The notes under the pieces: generated by a model
What the model was told of the DNA's origin: nothing
The model's database searches: none
The model's input: only the letters and a program-made list of their open reading frames with translations
Shown here: in pieces, positions 16,588-27,424 of the stretch
Numbering within the stretch: the first letter of the stretch is position 1
Layout of the letters: every line of letters starts with the position of its first letter
Translations under genes and position numbers: made by a program
From: an uncultured Oscillospiraceae bacterium
GTDB lineage: Bacteria > Bacillota > Clostridia > Oscillospirales > Oscillospiraceae
Length of the DNA stretch: 64,000 nucleotides
Direction: 5' to 3'
Assembly: GCA_944387095.1 (NCBI GenBank)
Contig: CALXDP010000003.1
Span: forward strand, 1 to 64,000

Positions 16588-17121
16588 CTACAGCTCCAGC
16601 CGGTAGCTTCTGGATGGAAACGTGGCGCTGCCGTCCAGCTTGGCATACTGCCCGTGGTGATGGAACACCATACCGCACTTCTCCATCACCCGGCCGGAGG
16701 CCGGGTTGTCCACGGCGTGCTCGGCAATGAAGATCCGCGCCCCCCGCTTCCGGTGGGCAAAGTCCACCATGGCACGGGCGGCCTCGGTGGCATAGCCCAT
16801 GCCCCAGCAGTCCCGGCGCAGGTTATACCCCAAGGTCCACCAGCGGCGGCGCCACCACTTTCCCTTTTTCCGGTACACCCCGCCGGAGCCGATGAGCAGG
16901 CCATCCTCCTTGCGGACGAAGCCGAAGTCATAGCCGTCCCGCTCCCGGGCCCCCTCCACCGACCGGAGCCACGTCCTGGTCTGCTCCACGTCGGTGTACA
17001 GGGGATAGGACATGTACCGATTGACCTCCGGGTCGCTGTTCCAGACGAACACCGCCGGGGCGTCGGCCACCGTCAGAGGGCGCAGGATCAGCCGGTCCGT
17101 CTCTATGGTATACTGGTGCAC
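16588..17121 (-). CDS. GNAT family N-acetyltransferase (RimJ/RimL type)
   Basis: 177 aa: ETDRLILRPLTVADAPAVF at the N terminus, GYNLRRDCWGMGYATEAARA (acetyl-CoA loop with Gly-x-Gly-Tyr-Ala) and EHAVDNPASGRVMEKCGM. A basic patch KKGKWWRRRWW precedes the acetyl-CoA-binding strand and is unusual within this group. The substrate is unknown. A 92-nt gap separates it from the flavin reductase gene. Confidence 0.87.
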   Translation of the reverse strand: MHQYTIETDRLILRPLTVADAPAVFVWNSDPEVNRYMSYPLYTDVEQTRTWLRSVEGARERDGYDFGFVRKEDGLLIGSGGVYRKKGKWWRRRWWTLGYNLRRDCWGMGYATEAARAMVDFAHRKRGARIFIAEHAVDNPASGRVMEKCGMVFHHHGQYAKLDGSATFPSRSYRLEL

Positions 17122-17173
17122 AAAACGTCACTCCTTTGCCGCCGGGCCCTGGCCGTCTTACCGGGGGTCGAGC

Positions 17174-17203
17174 AAAAAAGCCCATGTCCGAAGACATGGG
17201 CTT
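17174..17203 (-). terminator. rpmE terminator
   Basis: Minus strand AAGCCCATGTC-TTCG-GACATGGGCTT followed by TTTTG; an 11-bp stem with a stable UUCG tetraloop. Confidence 0.95.
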
Positions 17204-17217
17204 CCTGAAAGACAAAA

Positions 17218-17418
17218 TTACTCCAGACCGAACTTCTTGTTGAAGCGGCTGACACGTCCGCCGGTGTCCACCATCTTCTGCTTGCCGGTGTAGAAGGGGT
17301 GACACTTGGAGCAGACTTCCACCTTGATGTCCTTCTTGGTCGAGCCAGTCTCGATCACATTGCCGCAGGCGCACGTAATGGTGGTCTGCTGATAGTCGGG
17401 ATGGATGCCTTCCTTCAT
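17218..17418 (-). CDS. rpmE: 50S ribosomal protein L31, zinc-binding form
   Basis: 66 aa. L31 sits in the central protuberance and helps bridge the subunits. It carries the zinc ligands typical of the C+ form: CACGN near residue 16 and [14 protein letters not shown] near 36. The start is ATG 17418, with GAGGTG upstream; a longer in-frame extension to 17523 crosses the promoter and is rejected. It is a single-gene unit with its own strong promoter and terminator. The zinc form implies that zinc limitation might call for an alternative L31 elsewhere. Confidence 0.96.
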   Translation of the reverse strand: MKEGIHPDYQQTTITCACGNVIETGSTKKDIKVEVCSKCHPFYTGKQKMVDTGGRVSRFNKKFGLE

Positions 17419-17482
17419 GGAATTCACCTCTTTCTGTGAAACTGGTGTGAGGGCGCAGTTACGCCTTGTAAACGCAAATGAT

Positions 17483-17511
17483 AGTTTACCACGTGTTCCG
17501 GTAAAATGCAA
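17483..17511 (-). promoter_or_regulatory. rpmE promoter
   Basis: Minus strand TTGCAT (17506-17511), 17-bp spacer, TAAACT (17483-17488), about 65 bases before the rpmE start. Confidence 0.75.
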
Positions 17512-17529
17512 CTGTTTTTTCAAAAGTTT

Positions 17530-20500
17530 TTACAGCTCCACCGCCCGGCCCAGGACAAAGAACCACAGCGTCCGCCGTCCCACCGGAAGTCCTGCGGCCA
17601 CAGCCAGGGCCCGGGTGTAGGCCTCCAGCTGGGGCCGGTAGCTCTCCGCCCGGGCCAGCACCGTCGCTTCCGTCACCCGGTCGGTCTTGAAGTCCACCAC
17701 GGTGACGGTGCCGTCCGCCTCCTGGAACCAGCAGTCCACCACCCCCTGGAGTAATACCTCTTCCCCCTCTCCCGCCTGGGGATAGTAATCCCCGGCAGGC
17801 ACCAGCATGGAGAATTTGTATTCCCGCTCCACCCGGGGAGACGCCAACATCCGCCGCCCCAGCTCAGAGCGGAAAAAGGCCAGAAGCTGCCCCGGATTCA
17901 CTGCCTGTCCCTGCTGGGGGGTGATGTACTGTCCCGCCACCAGCCGGGCAATCTCCTCTTGCACCTGTTCTTCCCCGGAGGTGCGGCCATAGTCCAAGTA
18001 CTGCATGACCATGTGCAGGGCAGTGCCGCGCTGGGCCGGAGTCATGGGCCGCTGTCCCTCAAAGACCGGACGGCGCAGACTTATCTCCGGCGGGGCGGGG
18101 CGCAGTTCCACCCCATCCTGGGCCACCTCCCGGTCCCGCTCCCGGCCCTTGAGCTGGGTTGCGGTGAGCTTGGAGGGCACATCTACCGCCCCCGCATGGG
18201 TATAGTGCCAACTCAGCTGCTCCTCCAGCCCTTCCGGCAGCTTCAGGCCGTCCCGCGGACCGGAGGACTCCATGCCGCCCGGGGCAGCCTCTTCATAGTC
18301 CGCGCCCCGCAGCAGTTTCACATCCCATTCCGAACCCGGCTGCTCTGCCTGGGCCGGCCTGGGCGCGGCCAGGTTTTCCCACAGCGGTCCGCTGTCCGGC
18401 CGGCATAGGGCGGGCAGGAGCACCCACTCCGCCATGGATCGGGCCTGAGCCACCTGCTGGGGGGGCGGCGGGCACTGGGCCCGGGCCGCCAGCCCCTCCA
18501 AAGAAGTGCCCGGCCCGTTCACCGCAGCAAACAGAATCAGCTTCTGCTCCGCCCGGGTCATGGCCACGTACAAAAGGCGCATCTCCTCCGCCCGCAGCTG
18601 CCGCCGCAGCCGCAGGGCCACCGCGTCCCGGGCGATGGTGGTATAGCGCAGCATCCGGCTGCGGTCGGTACGCTTGGGGCCCAGCCCCAGCTCCGGGTGG
18701 AACAGGATGGTGGCCTTGGCATCGGCCTCATTAAACTGCCGCTCCAATCCGCACAGCAGCACCACCGGGAACTCCAGCCCCTTGGACTTGTGAATAGACA
18801 GGATACGCACACCCCCCGCCTCCTCCCCGGGTACGGGCACGCTCAGGCCATTTTCCGCCATGCGGGCCAGGTGGAGCAGAAAGGCCATCAGCCCCCGGTG
18901 GCCGCTGGATTCAAACCGGCATGCCTCGTCATAAAGGGCCATGAGATTGGCCCGGCGCCGCCGGCCATCTGGCAGCGCAGCAAAGACAGCGGGCAGGTCG
19001 GTGCGGTCGTAGATCTGCCATAGCAGCCGGTGGCTGCTCTCCTGGGCCGCCAGTTCCCGCAGCTCGGCCAGCAGGGTGAGAAAGTCCAGGCAGTCCCCCT
19101 CCCCCCGCCCAGCCCCGGCGGTGACGGCATCGTACATCGTTCCCGCCCCTCCGTCCCGGCGCAGTTGGGCCAGCCGGTCCGGGGTGAACTGGAAGAGGGG
19201 GGAGCGCAGCACGGCAAGCAGCGGCACGTCCTGCACCGGGTTGTCCACAATTTGAAGCAAGGAGATGGCCACTGAGATCTCGGTGGTGCCGAAAAACTCC
19301 CGCCCTCCCTCGGCGCTCCAGGGAATGGCCCGCTCATCCAGAGCGGCAGCGTAGTGGCGCAGCACAGGGCCGGGGGAACGCAGCAGGATGACGATGTCCT
19401 CGGGCTGGAGCCGTGCCCCATCTCCACGGGTTCCCGTGTCCAGCAGCTGGCGGATACGCTGGGCGGCCACCCGGGCCACCACCAGGTCCTTGGCTGTCTT
19501 TCCCCGGTCCGGGTGGTCGGTGAGCCCCTCCAGATCCACACAGCACAGCTCCAGGCGGCAGCCCGGGTCTGGCTGGAACGCCCGGCCCGGGCGCAGGGCC
19601 TCCGCCGGGGTATAGTCCAGCTCCCCTGCCTGAGCCGTCATGATGTTGCGGAAGATGAAATTGACGCCCTCCAACACCTCGGGGCGGGAGCGGAAGTTGT
19701 CCGAGAGAAGGATTTTCCGTCCCTCCCCATCCCCCGCGTTCTCCCGCAGGGGCCAGCGGCGGTATTTATCCAGAAACAGAGCGGGGTCGGCCAGCCGGAA
19801 GCGGTAGATGGACTGCTTCACATCCCCCACGAAAAACAGATTGCGGCCGCTGGACAGGGCGGAGAAGATGGCGTTCTGCACAGCGTTGGTATCCTGATAC
19901 TCGTCCACCATGATCTCCACATACCGCCTGCCCCAGTCCCGGGCCAGCTGGGTGGGCCGCTCCTCCCCATCCGTGAGCAGCTTCACCGTCAAATGCTCCA
20001 GGTCGGAAAAGTCCGCCAGCCGTTTGCTGCCCTTCAACGCCACAAAGGCCTGGTCAAACTGTGCCGTCACCTCCAGCAGGGCGGTCATGGCCGGCCCCAC
20101 CGCCCGCAGATCCTCCATAGCCTGGGCGGCAGTGACATCAAACCGGGCCCCCAAGTCGGTCAGCTGCTTCTTGCACCGGTCCCGCAGGGCCTTGGCGTAG
20201 ACCTTGAGGGCTTCGTCACACTCCCCCCGCCTGCCCCCCAGCCGGGGGAAGGGGATGGGAAAGCAGGCCGCCGCCCGGTCCCAGCCCTGCTCCAGGGCGG
20301 TCAGCAGGCCATCCAGTGCGTCCATCGTGCCCCGGAGGGAGGGGCCGAAATTGGCCAACAGAAGGCCATCCTCTTCCAGCCGCTCCAGCAAGCGCTCCAG
20401 CTGCTCCCGCCAGGAGCCTGTCAGCCCGGCGGCGTCCTCCAGGAGCAGCTTTCCCCAGAGGGTGTCCTCGGGCATCGTCCCCTGGGGAATATCAAAGTCC

Positions 20501-21087
20501 CGCCGCCGGTCCATCAGCCAGCCCACCGGGTCGGCCTGGGCCTGCACCCGGCGGTGCACCTCCAGCACCACGTCCTCTAAGGTCTGGTCATCCCGCTCCC
20601 CCGCCAGATCGTCCACCAGAGCGGCAAAGGCGGAGTCCTGGTCAATGGCGGCGTACCGCGCCTCCAGCACCTCCTCCAGGGCCTGCCGGCGCAGGGCCTC
20701 TCCCTGCGCCTCGTCGCACAGGCGAAAGTCCGGATCCAGCCCAGCCAGATGGCCCCACTGGCGGAGAAAGTCCAGGCAGAAGGCGTCAATGGTGCAGATG
20801 GGGGCCTGATAGACCAGGGTGGCGTTGCGCCGCAGGTGCCGGTTTTCCGGGTGGAGGGCCAGCCGCTGGTGAATGCCTGCGGCGATGCGCTGCCGCAGCT
20901 CGGCGGCGGCGGCGTTGGTGAAAGTGATGACCAGAAAGCGGTCGATATCCTCCCCCTGCTCCACATAACCCATCAGCCGCTCCACCAGCACCCGGGTCTT
21001 GCCCGAACCGGCGGCGGCGGATACCAGCAGATCTCCCCCCCGGTCCTCCACCACAGCCTGTTGTCTGGGTGTCAACTCAATGGCCAT
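17530..21087 (-). CDS. addA: ATP-dependent helicase/nuclease subunit A (AddA)
   Basis: 1185 aa. The AddA subunit is the UvrD-type 3'-5' helicase plus nuclease of the AddAB complex, which processes double-strand breaks for recombination, the Firmicutes counterpart of RecBCD. Helicase motif I SAAAGSGKTRVLVERL is near residue 30, motif II MVDEYQDTN near 390 and a late motif MTRAEQKL. The C-terminal RecB-type nuclease has GVVDCWFQ and TVVDFKTDRV. ATG 21087 is preferred over GTG 21096 on family alignment; it overlaps the end of addB by 11 nt. It is the second gene of the addBA operon. Confidence 0.96.
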   Translation of the reverse strand: MAIELTPRQQAVVEDRGGDLLVSAAAGSGKTRVLVERLMGYVEQGEDIDRFLVITFTNAAAAELRQRIAAGIHQRLALHPENRHLRRNATLVYQAPICTIDAFCLDFLRQWGHLAGLDPDFRLCDEAQGEALRRQALEEVLEARYAAIDQDSAFAALVDDLAGERDDQTLEDVVLEVHRRVQAQADPVGWLMDRRRDFDIPQGTMPEDTLWGKLLLEDAAGLTGSWREQLERLLERLEEDGLLLANFGPSLRGTMDALDGLLTALEQGWDRAAACFPIPFPRLGGRRGECDEALKVYAKALRDRCKKQLTDLGARFDVTAAQAMEDLRAVGPAMTALLEVTAQFDQAFVALKGSKRLADFSDLEHLTVKLLTDGEERPTQLARDWGRRYVEIMVDEYQDTNAVQNAIFSALSSGRNLFFVGDVKQSIYRFRLADPALFLDKYRRWPLRENAGDGEGRKILLSDNFRSRPEVLEGVNFIFRNIMTAQAGELDYTPAEALRPGRAFQPDPGCRLELCCVDLEGLTDHPDRGKTAKDLVVARVAAQRIRQLLDTGTRGDGARLQPEDIVILLRSPGPVLRHYAAALDERAIPWSAEGGREFFGTTEISVAISLLQIVDNPVQDVPLLAVLRSPLFQFTPDRLAQLRRDGGAGTMYDAVTAGAGRGEGDCLDFLTLLAELRELAAQESSHRLLWQIYDRTDLPAVFAALPDGRRRRANLMALYDEACRFESSGHRGLMAFLLHLARMAENGLSVPVPGEEAGGVRILSIHKSKGLEFPVVLLCGLERQFNEADAKATILFHPELGLGPKRTDRSRMLRYTTIARDAVALRLRRQLRAEEMRLLYVAMTRAEQKLILFAAVNGPGTSLEGLAARAQCPPPPQQVAQARSMAEWVLLPALCRPDSGPLWENLAAPRPAQAEQPGSEWDVKLLRGADYEEAAPGGMESSGPRDGLKLPEGLEEQLSWHYTHAGAVDVPSKLTATQLKGRERDREVAQDGVELRPAPPEISLRRPVFEGQRPMTPAQRGTALHMVMQYLDYGRTSGEEQVQEEIARLVAGQYITPQQGQAVNPGQLLAFFRSELGRRMLASPRVEREYKFSMLVPAGDYYPQAGEGEEVLLQGVVDCWFQEADGTVTVVDFKTDRVTEATVLARAESYRPQLEAYTRALAVAAGLPVGRRTLWFFVLGRAVEL

Positions 21088-24000
21088 CCTGTTCACCCCC
21101 CTCCTGCTGGCTCAGCCAGCGCCAAAATTCCTTTCCCTCCAGCCTCCGGCGGTAACGCACACTGTCCCCGCACTCCGGCTCAAAGTGGCAAGCCGCCCGG
21201 AAATCACACCACCGGCAGGCGTTGTGCTCCCCGTCCCGCCAGAAGGGGTCTGCAGCAATGTTGCCCACTGCCATCTGCCCGGCGGTCTGGCGCAGAATCC
21301 GGGTGATAAACCGATCCAGCTCATCAAGCTGCTCCCGGCTCACCTGAAACTCTGCCCCCTGGGGCAGAAAACGTCTGCCTCCGTTTTCGTGCTCCATGGC
21401 CTCCAGCACCGGTTCCTCCCCCAGCACCAAGCCCTGGCGGCGCAAGGCCCGGCTCCGGGCCGCCTCCACCTGGTCCTGGGTCATGTCCCGATCCCCGTCC
21501 ACCAGGGGATTGCGGGCGGGGATATACAACACCCCTGCCGGCTGTACCGGCTCGGGCCCGAAATGCCGGCCATGGCGGGTCAGGGCAAAGAGGTAGAGCA
21601 GCATCTGAAGCCCCCTGCCGTCCTCCACGTCGGCGAAGTCAAAGCTCTTTTTCCCTGTCTTATAGTCCACCACCCGCAGGTAGCGGGTGCCGTTGCTCAC
21701 CCACTCGTCCACCCGGTCCACAAAGCCGGTCAGACGCAGGGCGACGCCGTTGTCCACCTCCACCGGGGGCAGCTCCTTATCCTTGCCAAAGCCCAGCTCA
21801 AAACGGGCGGGGGCAAAGTCAGAGGAGGCCAACTCGTCCACCACGCTTCGGGTCACCGACAGCACCGTCCCCTTTATCCGGTCAAACAGATACCGGAACC
21901 GGGCGGTCTCCCCCTCCAGTCCCGCCAAGGCCTCCCGCTCATAGCGGTCCGCCGCCTGACGGGCCAGGAGCTGGCATAGTCCAGGGTCCTGGGCCAGGGC
22001 GGTCACGCCCCCTTGCTCTCCAGCATCCCGCAGCACCTCCTCTAGCACCGCGTGGGCAAAGGTTCCGTAATCCGAGGGCCGGAACTTGGCCTCCTTTCGA
22101 GGCTTGGCCTCCAGGCCGAAGCGGAGAAAATACTGGAAGCGGCAGGCGTGATAGGTATCCAGCCGGGTAGCGGACATGGGCACCACCGGGCCATATAGGT
22201 CCCGCACCCCCTGGGGAGACAGGCTGCCCCGCCGCCACGCTCCCGCCGCCGCCAGCCGATCCATCCGCCCGGCGGTCACCGGGATCTGCTTCAGCATGGC
22301 CGCCAGCGCCCCGCTGCGCCCGGCCAGCTCCAGGGCGGGCCGGGGGGCGGCCAGGCGGCTGAGCACCGGGTCGGCCTGCCATTCCGGCTCCTCCGGGAAC
22401 AGCTCGTCCAGCCGCTTCCATAAAAAGCAGGGGGCGCGCTCCTGCCCGGCGGCGTCCAGCCGGGCATAGCTCAGGTACAGCCGCCGGATGGGAACGGCGC
22501 ACACCTCATATACCGTTGTGAGCTCATGGATGAGCTTCTCCTCCTGACGCAGCCCCAGCCCCACCTCCAGCCCCGCCAGGGCCAGCCGATCCTGGTCAGA
22601 AAACAGGCCGGGCTCCGGTGGACAGCTGGGGATGGCGGCGCTGTCCATTCCCAGGTAGAACAGCACTGCCGCGTCCTTATTCACCATCCGGGAGGCCTCC
22701 CCCACCGTCACCCGGTCCAGGGAGACGGGAATATTCCCCACATCGTACTGGGACAGCACCAGGGAAAATAACCGGGAGAATTCCTCCAACTCCAGCTGAG
22801 TGTCCGAGAGCAGCAGGGCGCACTGCTCCAGCCCGCCCACCAGGATGTCCCACAGTTGGCGGTACTGCCCCGCGGTATTCAGGTCGCCCCGCTCTTCCAG
22901 GGCCGCCGCACGCTCCCCCAGCCGCCGGGGCAGGCCGATGCCCTCCAGCAGATCGTATAGGGCCAGAGCCCAGCCCAGCCCCGTCCTATCCTTGTTTTTT
23001 CTCAGCTGTTCCAACGGCGCGATAACTTGGCGGCGCAGGCCGTCCAGCCAGGCCACATGGGCGCGCTGCTCCGGGGTGAACTCCAAGCCGTAACCATCAG
23101 GGTGCATATCCCAGGGTTTCTCCCGCCGCCACTGGCTCCCCCTGAGGTTCCAGGTAATGGCATAGTTTTCCAGGGCATCCCGCTCGGCCAGTGTCAGCCC
23201 AGTCAAGTCGGTCTTTAGGTATCGGAATAGCTCCTCGTAGGGGTAGTCCTCCGCTGCCGCGGCCAGGGCGGCGGTCACCAGGGCCAGCACCGGCTTTTGC
23301 AGCACATCATCCATCAAACTGCGGAATACCGGGATGCCGTACTGCTCAAACACCCCGCCGATCAACTCCCCGTAGGTGTCCATGTTCCGGGCGCACACAA
23401 TGATGTCCCGGCAGCGCAGCCCCTCCTGCCGCAGCAGGCGCAAAATCTCCGCCGCCGTCCACTCCACCTCCTGCCGGGGGTCGGCGGCGGCCACCCGCTT
23501 CACCTGGCACTCCCCCTGCCAGGGCTGGGGCAGGGAACCAAACAGATGCCGCTCTAAGAAAGCCAGAGAGGGGTGGGCCTGCCGGGGACGGTCCAGCCGC
23601 TCCTCCCGGGCGGGGACACCCTCCTGCCGGGCTCGGCACAACAGCCGGGCTCCGGCCCGCCGCCCGGGCCGGAACAGGTCGGAGGTCTCTTCACCCTGAT
23701 CTCCCGTGAGGGCCACTGTCAAGTCTCCCTGGGCCGCCAGGGCCAACAGGACCGCCTCCTCCTGGGCAGCGAAGTCGGTAAAGCCAAAGACGCAGCTCTG
23801 GGCCCCCTGGGCCCAGTCCGTATACCGCAGCTGCTCCGCCAGCCGATCCAGCCGGTCCCTGGGGTCCGCGGCGGCCTGGTCGGCCAGCGCCTGATAGGCG
23901 GCGTAGATGAGCCCGATGTCCCGCCACTTATCCCCCTGTTGCCCACCGGCCTGTTCCCCCACCTGGATCAGCCGCTCCGGCGGTACCTGCCAGGCCCGGC

Positions 24001-24370
24001 ACTCGTCCACCGTGGCCAGAAGCCCAGTGAGGAAAGCGGGCTTTCGGGAGGGGGCGCGGTACACGCTCAGAGCGTCTGACACCCGGCGCAGGGCGGCATA
24101 CATCAGCAGCATCCGCCCTCCCCCGTCCAACATGGGGACAGCGCCCCCTCCCGCCACATCGGTGAGCCGACCAGCCAGCCGGGTGAGGGAGAGCACCTCG
24201 CACCCCTGGGCCCCGGCGTTGCCCAACACCCGGCACATGGCCCGCTCACTCTCATGGGAGTCATTTTCCGGTACGATGAGCAGCCGCCGGGCCGCGCCGC
24301 TGCGGCCCAGCCGCTCCAGAAGCTCTATGCGGGTGTCCTGCCCCGCCCGGGCGTATAGGATGGTCAGCAT
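21077..24370 (-). CDS. addB: ATP-dependent nuclease subunit B (AddB)
   Basis: 1097 aa. AddB supplies the second nuclease and, in Bacillus, Chi recognition. The C-terminal nuclease (VVDYKTGKKSFDFADVEDG) is followed by the iron-sulfur cysteines CRWCDFRAACHFEPEC, with the first cluster Cys further upstream. The N terminus reads LYARAGQDTRIELL where family members usually have G-R-x-G-x-G-K-S/T, so the Walker A lysine and second glycine are missing. ATG 24370 has GGAGG 8 nt upstream. First gene of addBA. Confidence 0.94.
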   Translation of the reverse strand: MLTILYARAGQDTRIELLERLGRSGAARRLLIVPENDSHESERAMCRVLGNAGAQGCEVLSLTRLAGRLTDVAGGGAVPMLDGGGRMLLMYAALRRVSDALSVYRAPSRKPAFLTGLLATVDECRAWQVPPERLIQVGEQAGGQQGDKWRDIGLIYAAYQALADQAAADPRDRLDRLAEQLRYTDWAQGAQSCVFGFTDFAAQEEAVLLALAAQGDLTVALTGDQGEETSDLFRPGRRAGARLLCRARQEGVPAREERLDRPRQAHPSLAFLERHLFGSLPQPWQGECQVKRVAAADPRQEVEWTAAEILRLLRQEGLRCRDIIVCARNMDTYGELIGGVFEQYGIPVFRSLMDDVLQKPVLALVTAALAAAAEDYPYEELFRYLKTDLTGLTLAERDALENYAITWNLRGSQWRREKPWDMHPDGYGLEFTPEQRAHVAWLDGLRRQVIAPLEQLRKNKDRTGLGWALALYDLLEGIGLPRRLGERAAALEERGDLNTAGQYRQLWDILVGGLEQCALLLSDTQLELEEFSRLFSLVLSQYDVGNIPVSLDRVTVGEASRMVNKDAAVLFYLGMDSAAIPSCPPEPGLFSDQDRLALAGLEVGLGLRQEEKLIHELTTVYEVCAVPIRRLYLSYARLDAAGQERAPCFLWKRLDELFPEEPEWQADPVLSRLAAPRPALELAGRSGALAAMLKQIPVTAGRMDRLAAAGAWRRGSLSPQGVRDLYGPVVPMSATRLDTYHACRFQYFLRFGLEAKPRKEAKFRPSDYGTFAHAVLEEVLRDAGEQGGVTALAQDPGLCQLLARQAADRYEREALAGLEGETARFRYLFDRIKGTVLSVTRSVVDELASSDFAPARFELGFGKDKELPPVEVDNGVALRLTGFVDRVDEWVSNGTRYLRVVDYKTGKKSFDFADVEDGRGLQMLLYLFALTRHGRHFGPEPVQPAGVLYIPARNPLVDGDRDMTQDQVEAARSRALRRQGLVLGEEPVLEAMEHENGGRRFLPQGAEFQVSREQLDELDRFITRILRQTAGQMAVGNIAADPFWRDGEHNACRWCDFRAACHFEPECGDSVRYRRRLEGKEFWRWLSQQEGGEQDGH

Positions 24371-24405
24371 GGGATGTCCCTCCCGAATCTCGTTTTATCG
24401 AGTGT

Positions 24406-24434
24406 ATTGTATCAGACTTTCCAGCCATGGACAA
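24406..24434 (-). promoter_or_regulatory. addBA promoter
   Basis: Minus strand TTGTCC (24429-24434), 17-bp spacer, TACAAT (24406-24411), about 36 bases before the addB start. Confidence 0.75.
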
Positions 24435-24465
24435 TGGGGATATCCCGAAAACAGACCTGAGGGTA

Positions 24466-24505
24466 AAACAACAGCAGCCCCGCCGTTTCCCGGCAGAGCT
24501 GCTGT
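24466..24505 (-). terminator. Terminator of guaB and the 85-aa gene
   Basis: Minus strand ACAGCAGC (24498-24505) pairs with GCTGCTGT (24471-24478), with further G-C pairs inside, followed by TGTTTTAC. It lies just past the 85-aa gene and shows that transcription from guaB runs through it. Confidence 0.8.
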
Positions 24506-24508
24506 CTT

Positions 24509-24766
24509 TTACCGCACGCCGTAGGTTTCCCACAGCTGCAATAGGTTTTGAATGGTCAGTTTCTCACCGAAGGCCTCCCGGAACTGGGCGGTCTTCTGTT
24601 TTCCCTGGGCCCTGAGTGTCTCCATGCGTCCGGCCAGCTCCGTCCGGCGGTCTGTCAGGCGCTGATAGGCGTTCTCAAAGGCAGCCAGGCGGCGGGCCGC
24701 TTCCGCCTGCCGGCCCTCCGGAATGAGATAGCTCCCATTGGGGCCGGGCACCGTGATGCGCTCCAT
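24509..24766 (-). CDS. Small coiled-coil hypothetical protein downstream of guaB
   Basis: 85 aa, not recognised. Starts MERITVPGPNGSYLIPEGRQ, then a charged, heptad-like helix (about 20-65: RRLAAFENAYQRLTDRRTEL and RMETLRAQGKQKTAQFREAF). Ends with TIQNLLQLWETYGVR. No membrane segment or cysteines. It starts only 6 nt after the guaB stop, with no clear ribosome-binding site, so translation probably depends on coupling. The terminator follows directly, making it the second gene of a guaB operon. Similar short helix-rich proteins occur in phages, but nothing else phage-like is nearby. Confidence 0.65.
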   Translation of the reverse strand: MERITVPGPNGSYLIPEGRQAEAARRLAAFENAYQRLTDRRTELAGRMETLRAQGKQKTAQFREAFGEKLTIQNLLQLWETYGVR

Positions 24767-24772
24767 ATCCGA

Positions 24773-26275
<1,503 letters not shown>

Positions 26276-26280
26276 TTACT

Positions 26281-26309
26281 ATTTTACGCTCTGCCCCAAA
26301 TCCTGTCAA
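26281..26309 (-). promoter_or_regulatory. guaB promoter
   Basis: Minus strand perfect -35 TTGACA (26304-26309), 17-bp spacer, TAAAAT (26281-26286). The -35 overlaps the last codons of gluQRS. Confidence 0.88.
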
Positions 26310-27232
26310 GGCACTCCCGCCACAATCTCTGTTTTCGGCACTTTTGCCCACGAAAACCGGGAAATGAGTTGGGCAGGTTCCACACTTTTCCGCTCGGGAT
26401 TCAGCCCCGCCAGCCAGGCCAGATACCCTGTCACTTCCCGGGGGGAATACTGTGCGCGCAGCGCGGACAGGTCCAGGTCACGGTCCCGCTTGGACAGCCG
26501 CCGGCCCTGGCCGTCCACCAGCAGGGGCAGGTGAAAGAACTGGGGCGGCTGATAGCCCAGCACCCGGTGCAGCCATACCTGCCGGGGGGCGGAGGGCAGC
26601 AGATCATCTCCCCGCACCACATGGTTCACCCCCATCAGGGCGTCGTCCACCACCACCGCCAGCTGGTATGCCCACACCCCGTCGGACCGCCGCAAGATGA
26701 AATCCCCGCAGTCCCGGGGCAGATACTGGGTATAGGGCCCCAGGTGGCCATCCATCACCGTCACCCACTCCTCCGGCACTCGTACCCGCCAGGCCGGGCG
26801 GCGACCGGACCGCTCCAGGTCTGCTCGCTCCTCCAACGTGAGGCGGGCACACCGGCCGTCGTACACCATGCTGCCGTCAGCGCGGTGGGGGGCGTTGGCC
26901 GCCAGCCGCTCCGCTCTGGAGCAGTAGCAGGGATAGACCAGCCCCATGTCCTGCAGCTTCTCAAAAGCCGCCTGGTAATAAGCACCACGGCTGGACTGGC
27001 ACCAGGCCGGCTCCACCCCGCCCTCGTCCCAGTCCAGTCCCAGCCAGCGCAAATCGTCGGCAATCTGATCAGCCCGCTCCAGGCTGGTGCGCTGGGGATC
27101 CAGATCCTCCATACGCAGCGCCATCACGCCCCCCTGGCTGCGCACATCCAGCCAGGCCAGCAGGGCCGAGAGCAAGTTTCCCAAATGCATACGCCCGCTG
27201 GGGGTGGGGGCAAACCGTCCTTTCACAGCCAT
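26306..27232 (-). CDS. gluQ: Glutamyl-Q tRNA(Asp) synthetase
   Basis: 308 aa, a shortened GluRS catalytic core without an anticodon-binding domain. It attaches glutamate to queuosine at position 34 of tRNA-Asp. The class I signature GRFAPTPSGRMHLGN (HIGH-like) and RRLSKRDRDL (KMSKS-like) are present. The zinc ligands match the family pattern Cys-x-Cys...Tyr-x3-Cys (YPCYCSRAE; YDGRCARL). ATG 27232 has GGAGG 9 nt upstream. It implies that the organism makes or salvages queuosine. Confidence 0.94.
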   Translation of the reverse strand: MAVKGRFAPTPSGRMHLGNLLSALLAWLDVRSQGGVMALRMEDLDPQRTSLERADQIADDLRWLGLDWDEGGVEPAWCQSSRGAYYQAAFEKLQDMGLVYPCYCSRAERLAANAPHRADGSMVYDGRCARLTLEERADLERSGRRPAWRVRVPEEWVTVMDGHLGPYTQYLPRDCGDFILRRSDGVWAYQLAVVVDDALMGVNHVVRGDDLLPSAPRQVWLHRVLGYQPPQFFHLPLLVDGQGRRLSKRDRDLDLSALRAQYSPREVTGYLAWLAGLNPERKSVEPAQLISRFSWAKVPKTEIVAGVP

Positions 27233-27328
27233 GCTCCTCATCCTCCGCCGGAAGGGGCGCTTCCCCCCTTCCATATCAAAATCTTATGGTATCATTTCAT
27301 TTTTTTATTTAAAGTTTTAAATTTTTTG

Positions 27329-27357
27329 TTGCTACAGTCCAAATTTCCCTGTATCAT
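27329..27357 (+). promoter_or_regulatory. Promoter of the DUF1576 gene
   Basis: TTGCTA (27329-27334), 17-bp spacer, TATCAT (27352-27357), in an AT-rich stretch that includes T6 and A/T runs resembling an UP element. Confidence 0.65.
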
Positions 27358-27424
27358 GAATATATCAAAATAGAATATGCGCCGGGTGATGTTCCATCCT
27401 CCCGGAGACGAAAGGAGACTGCCA

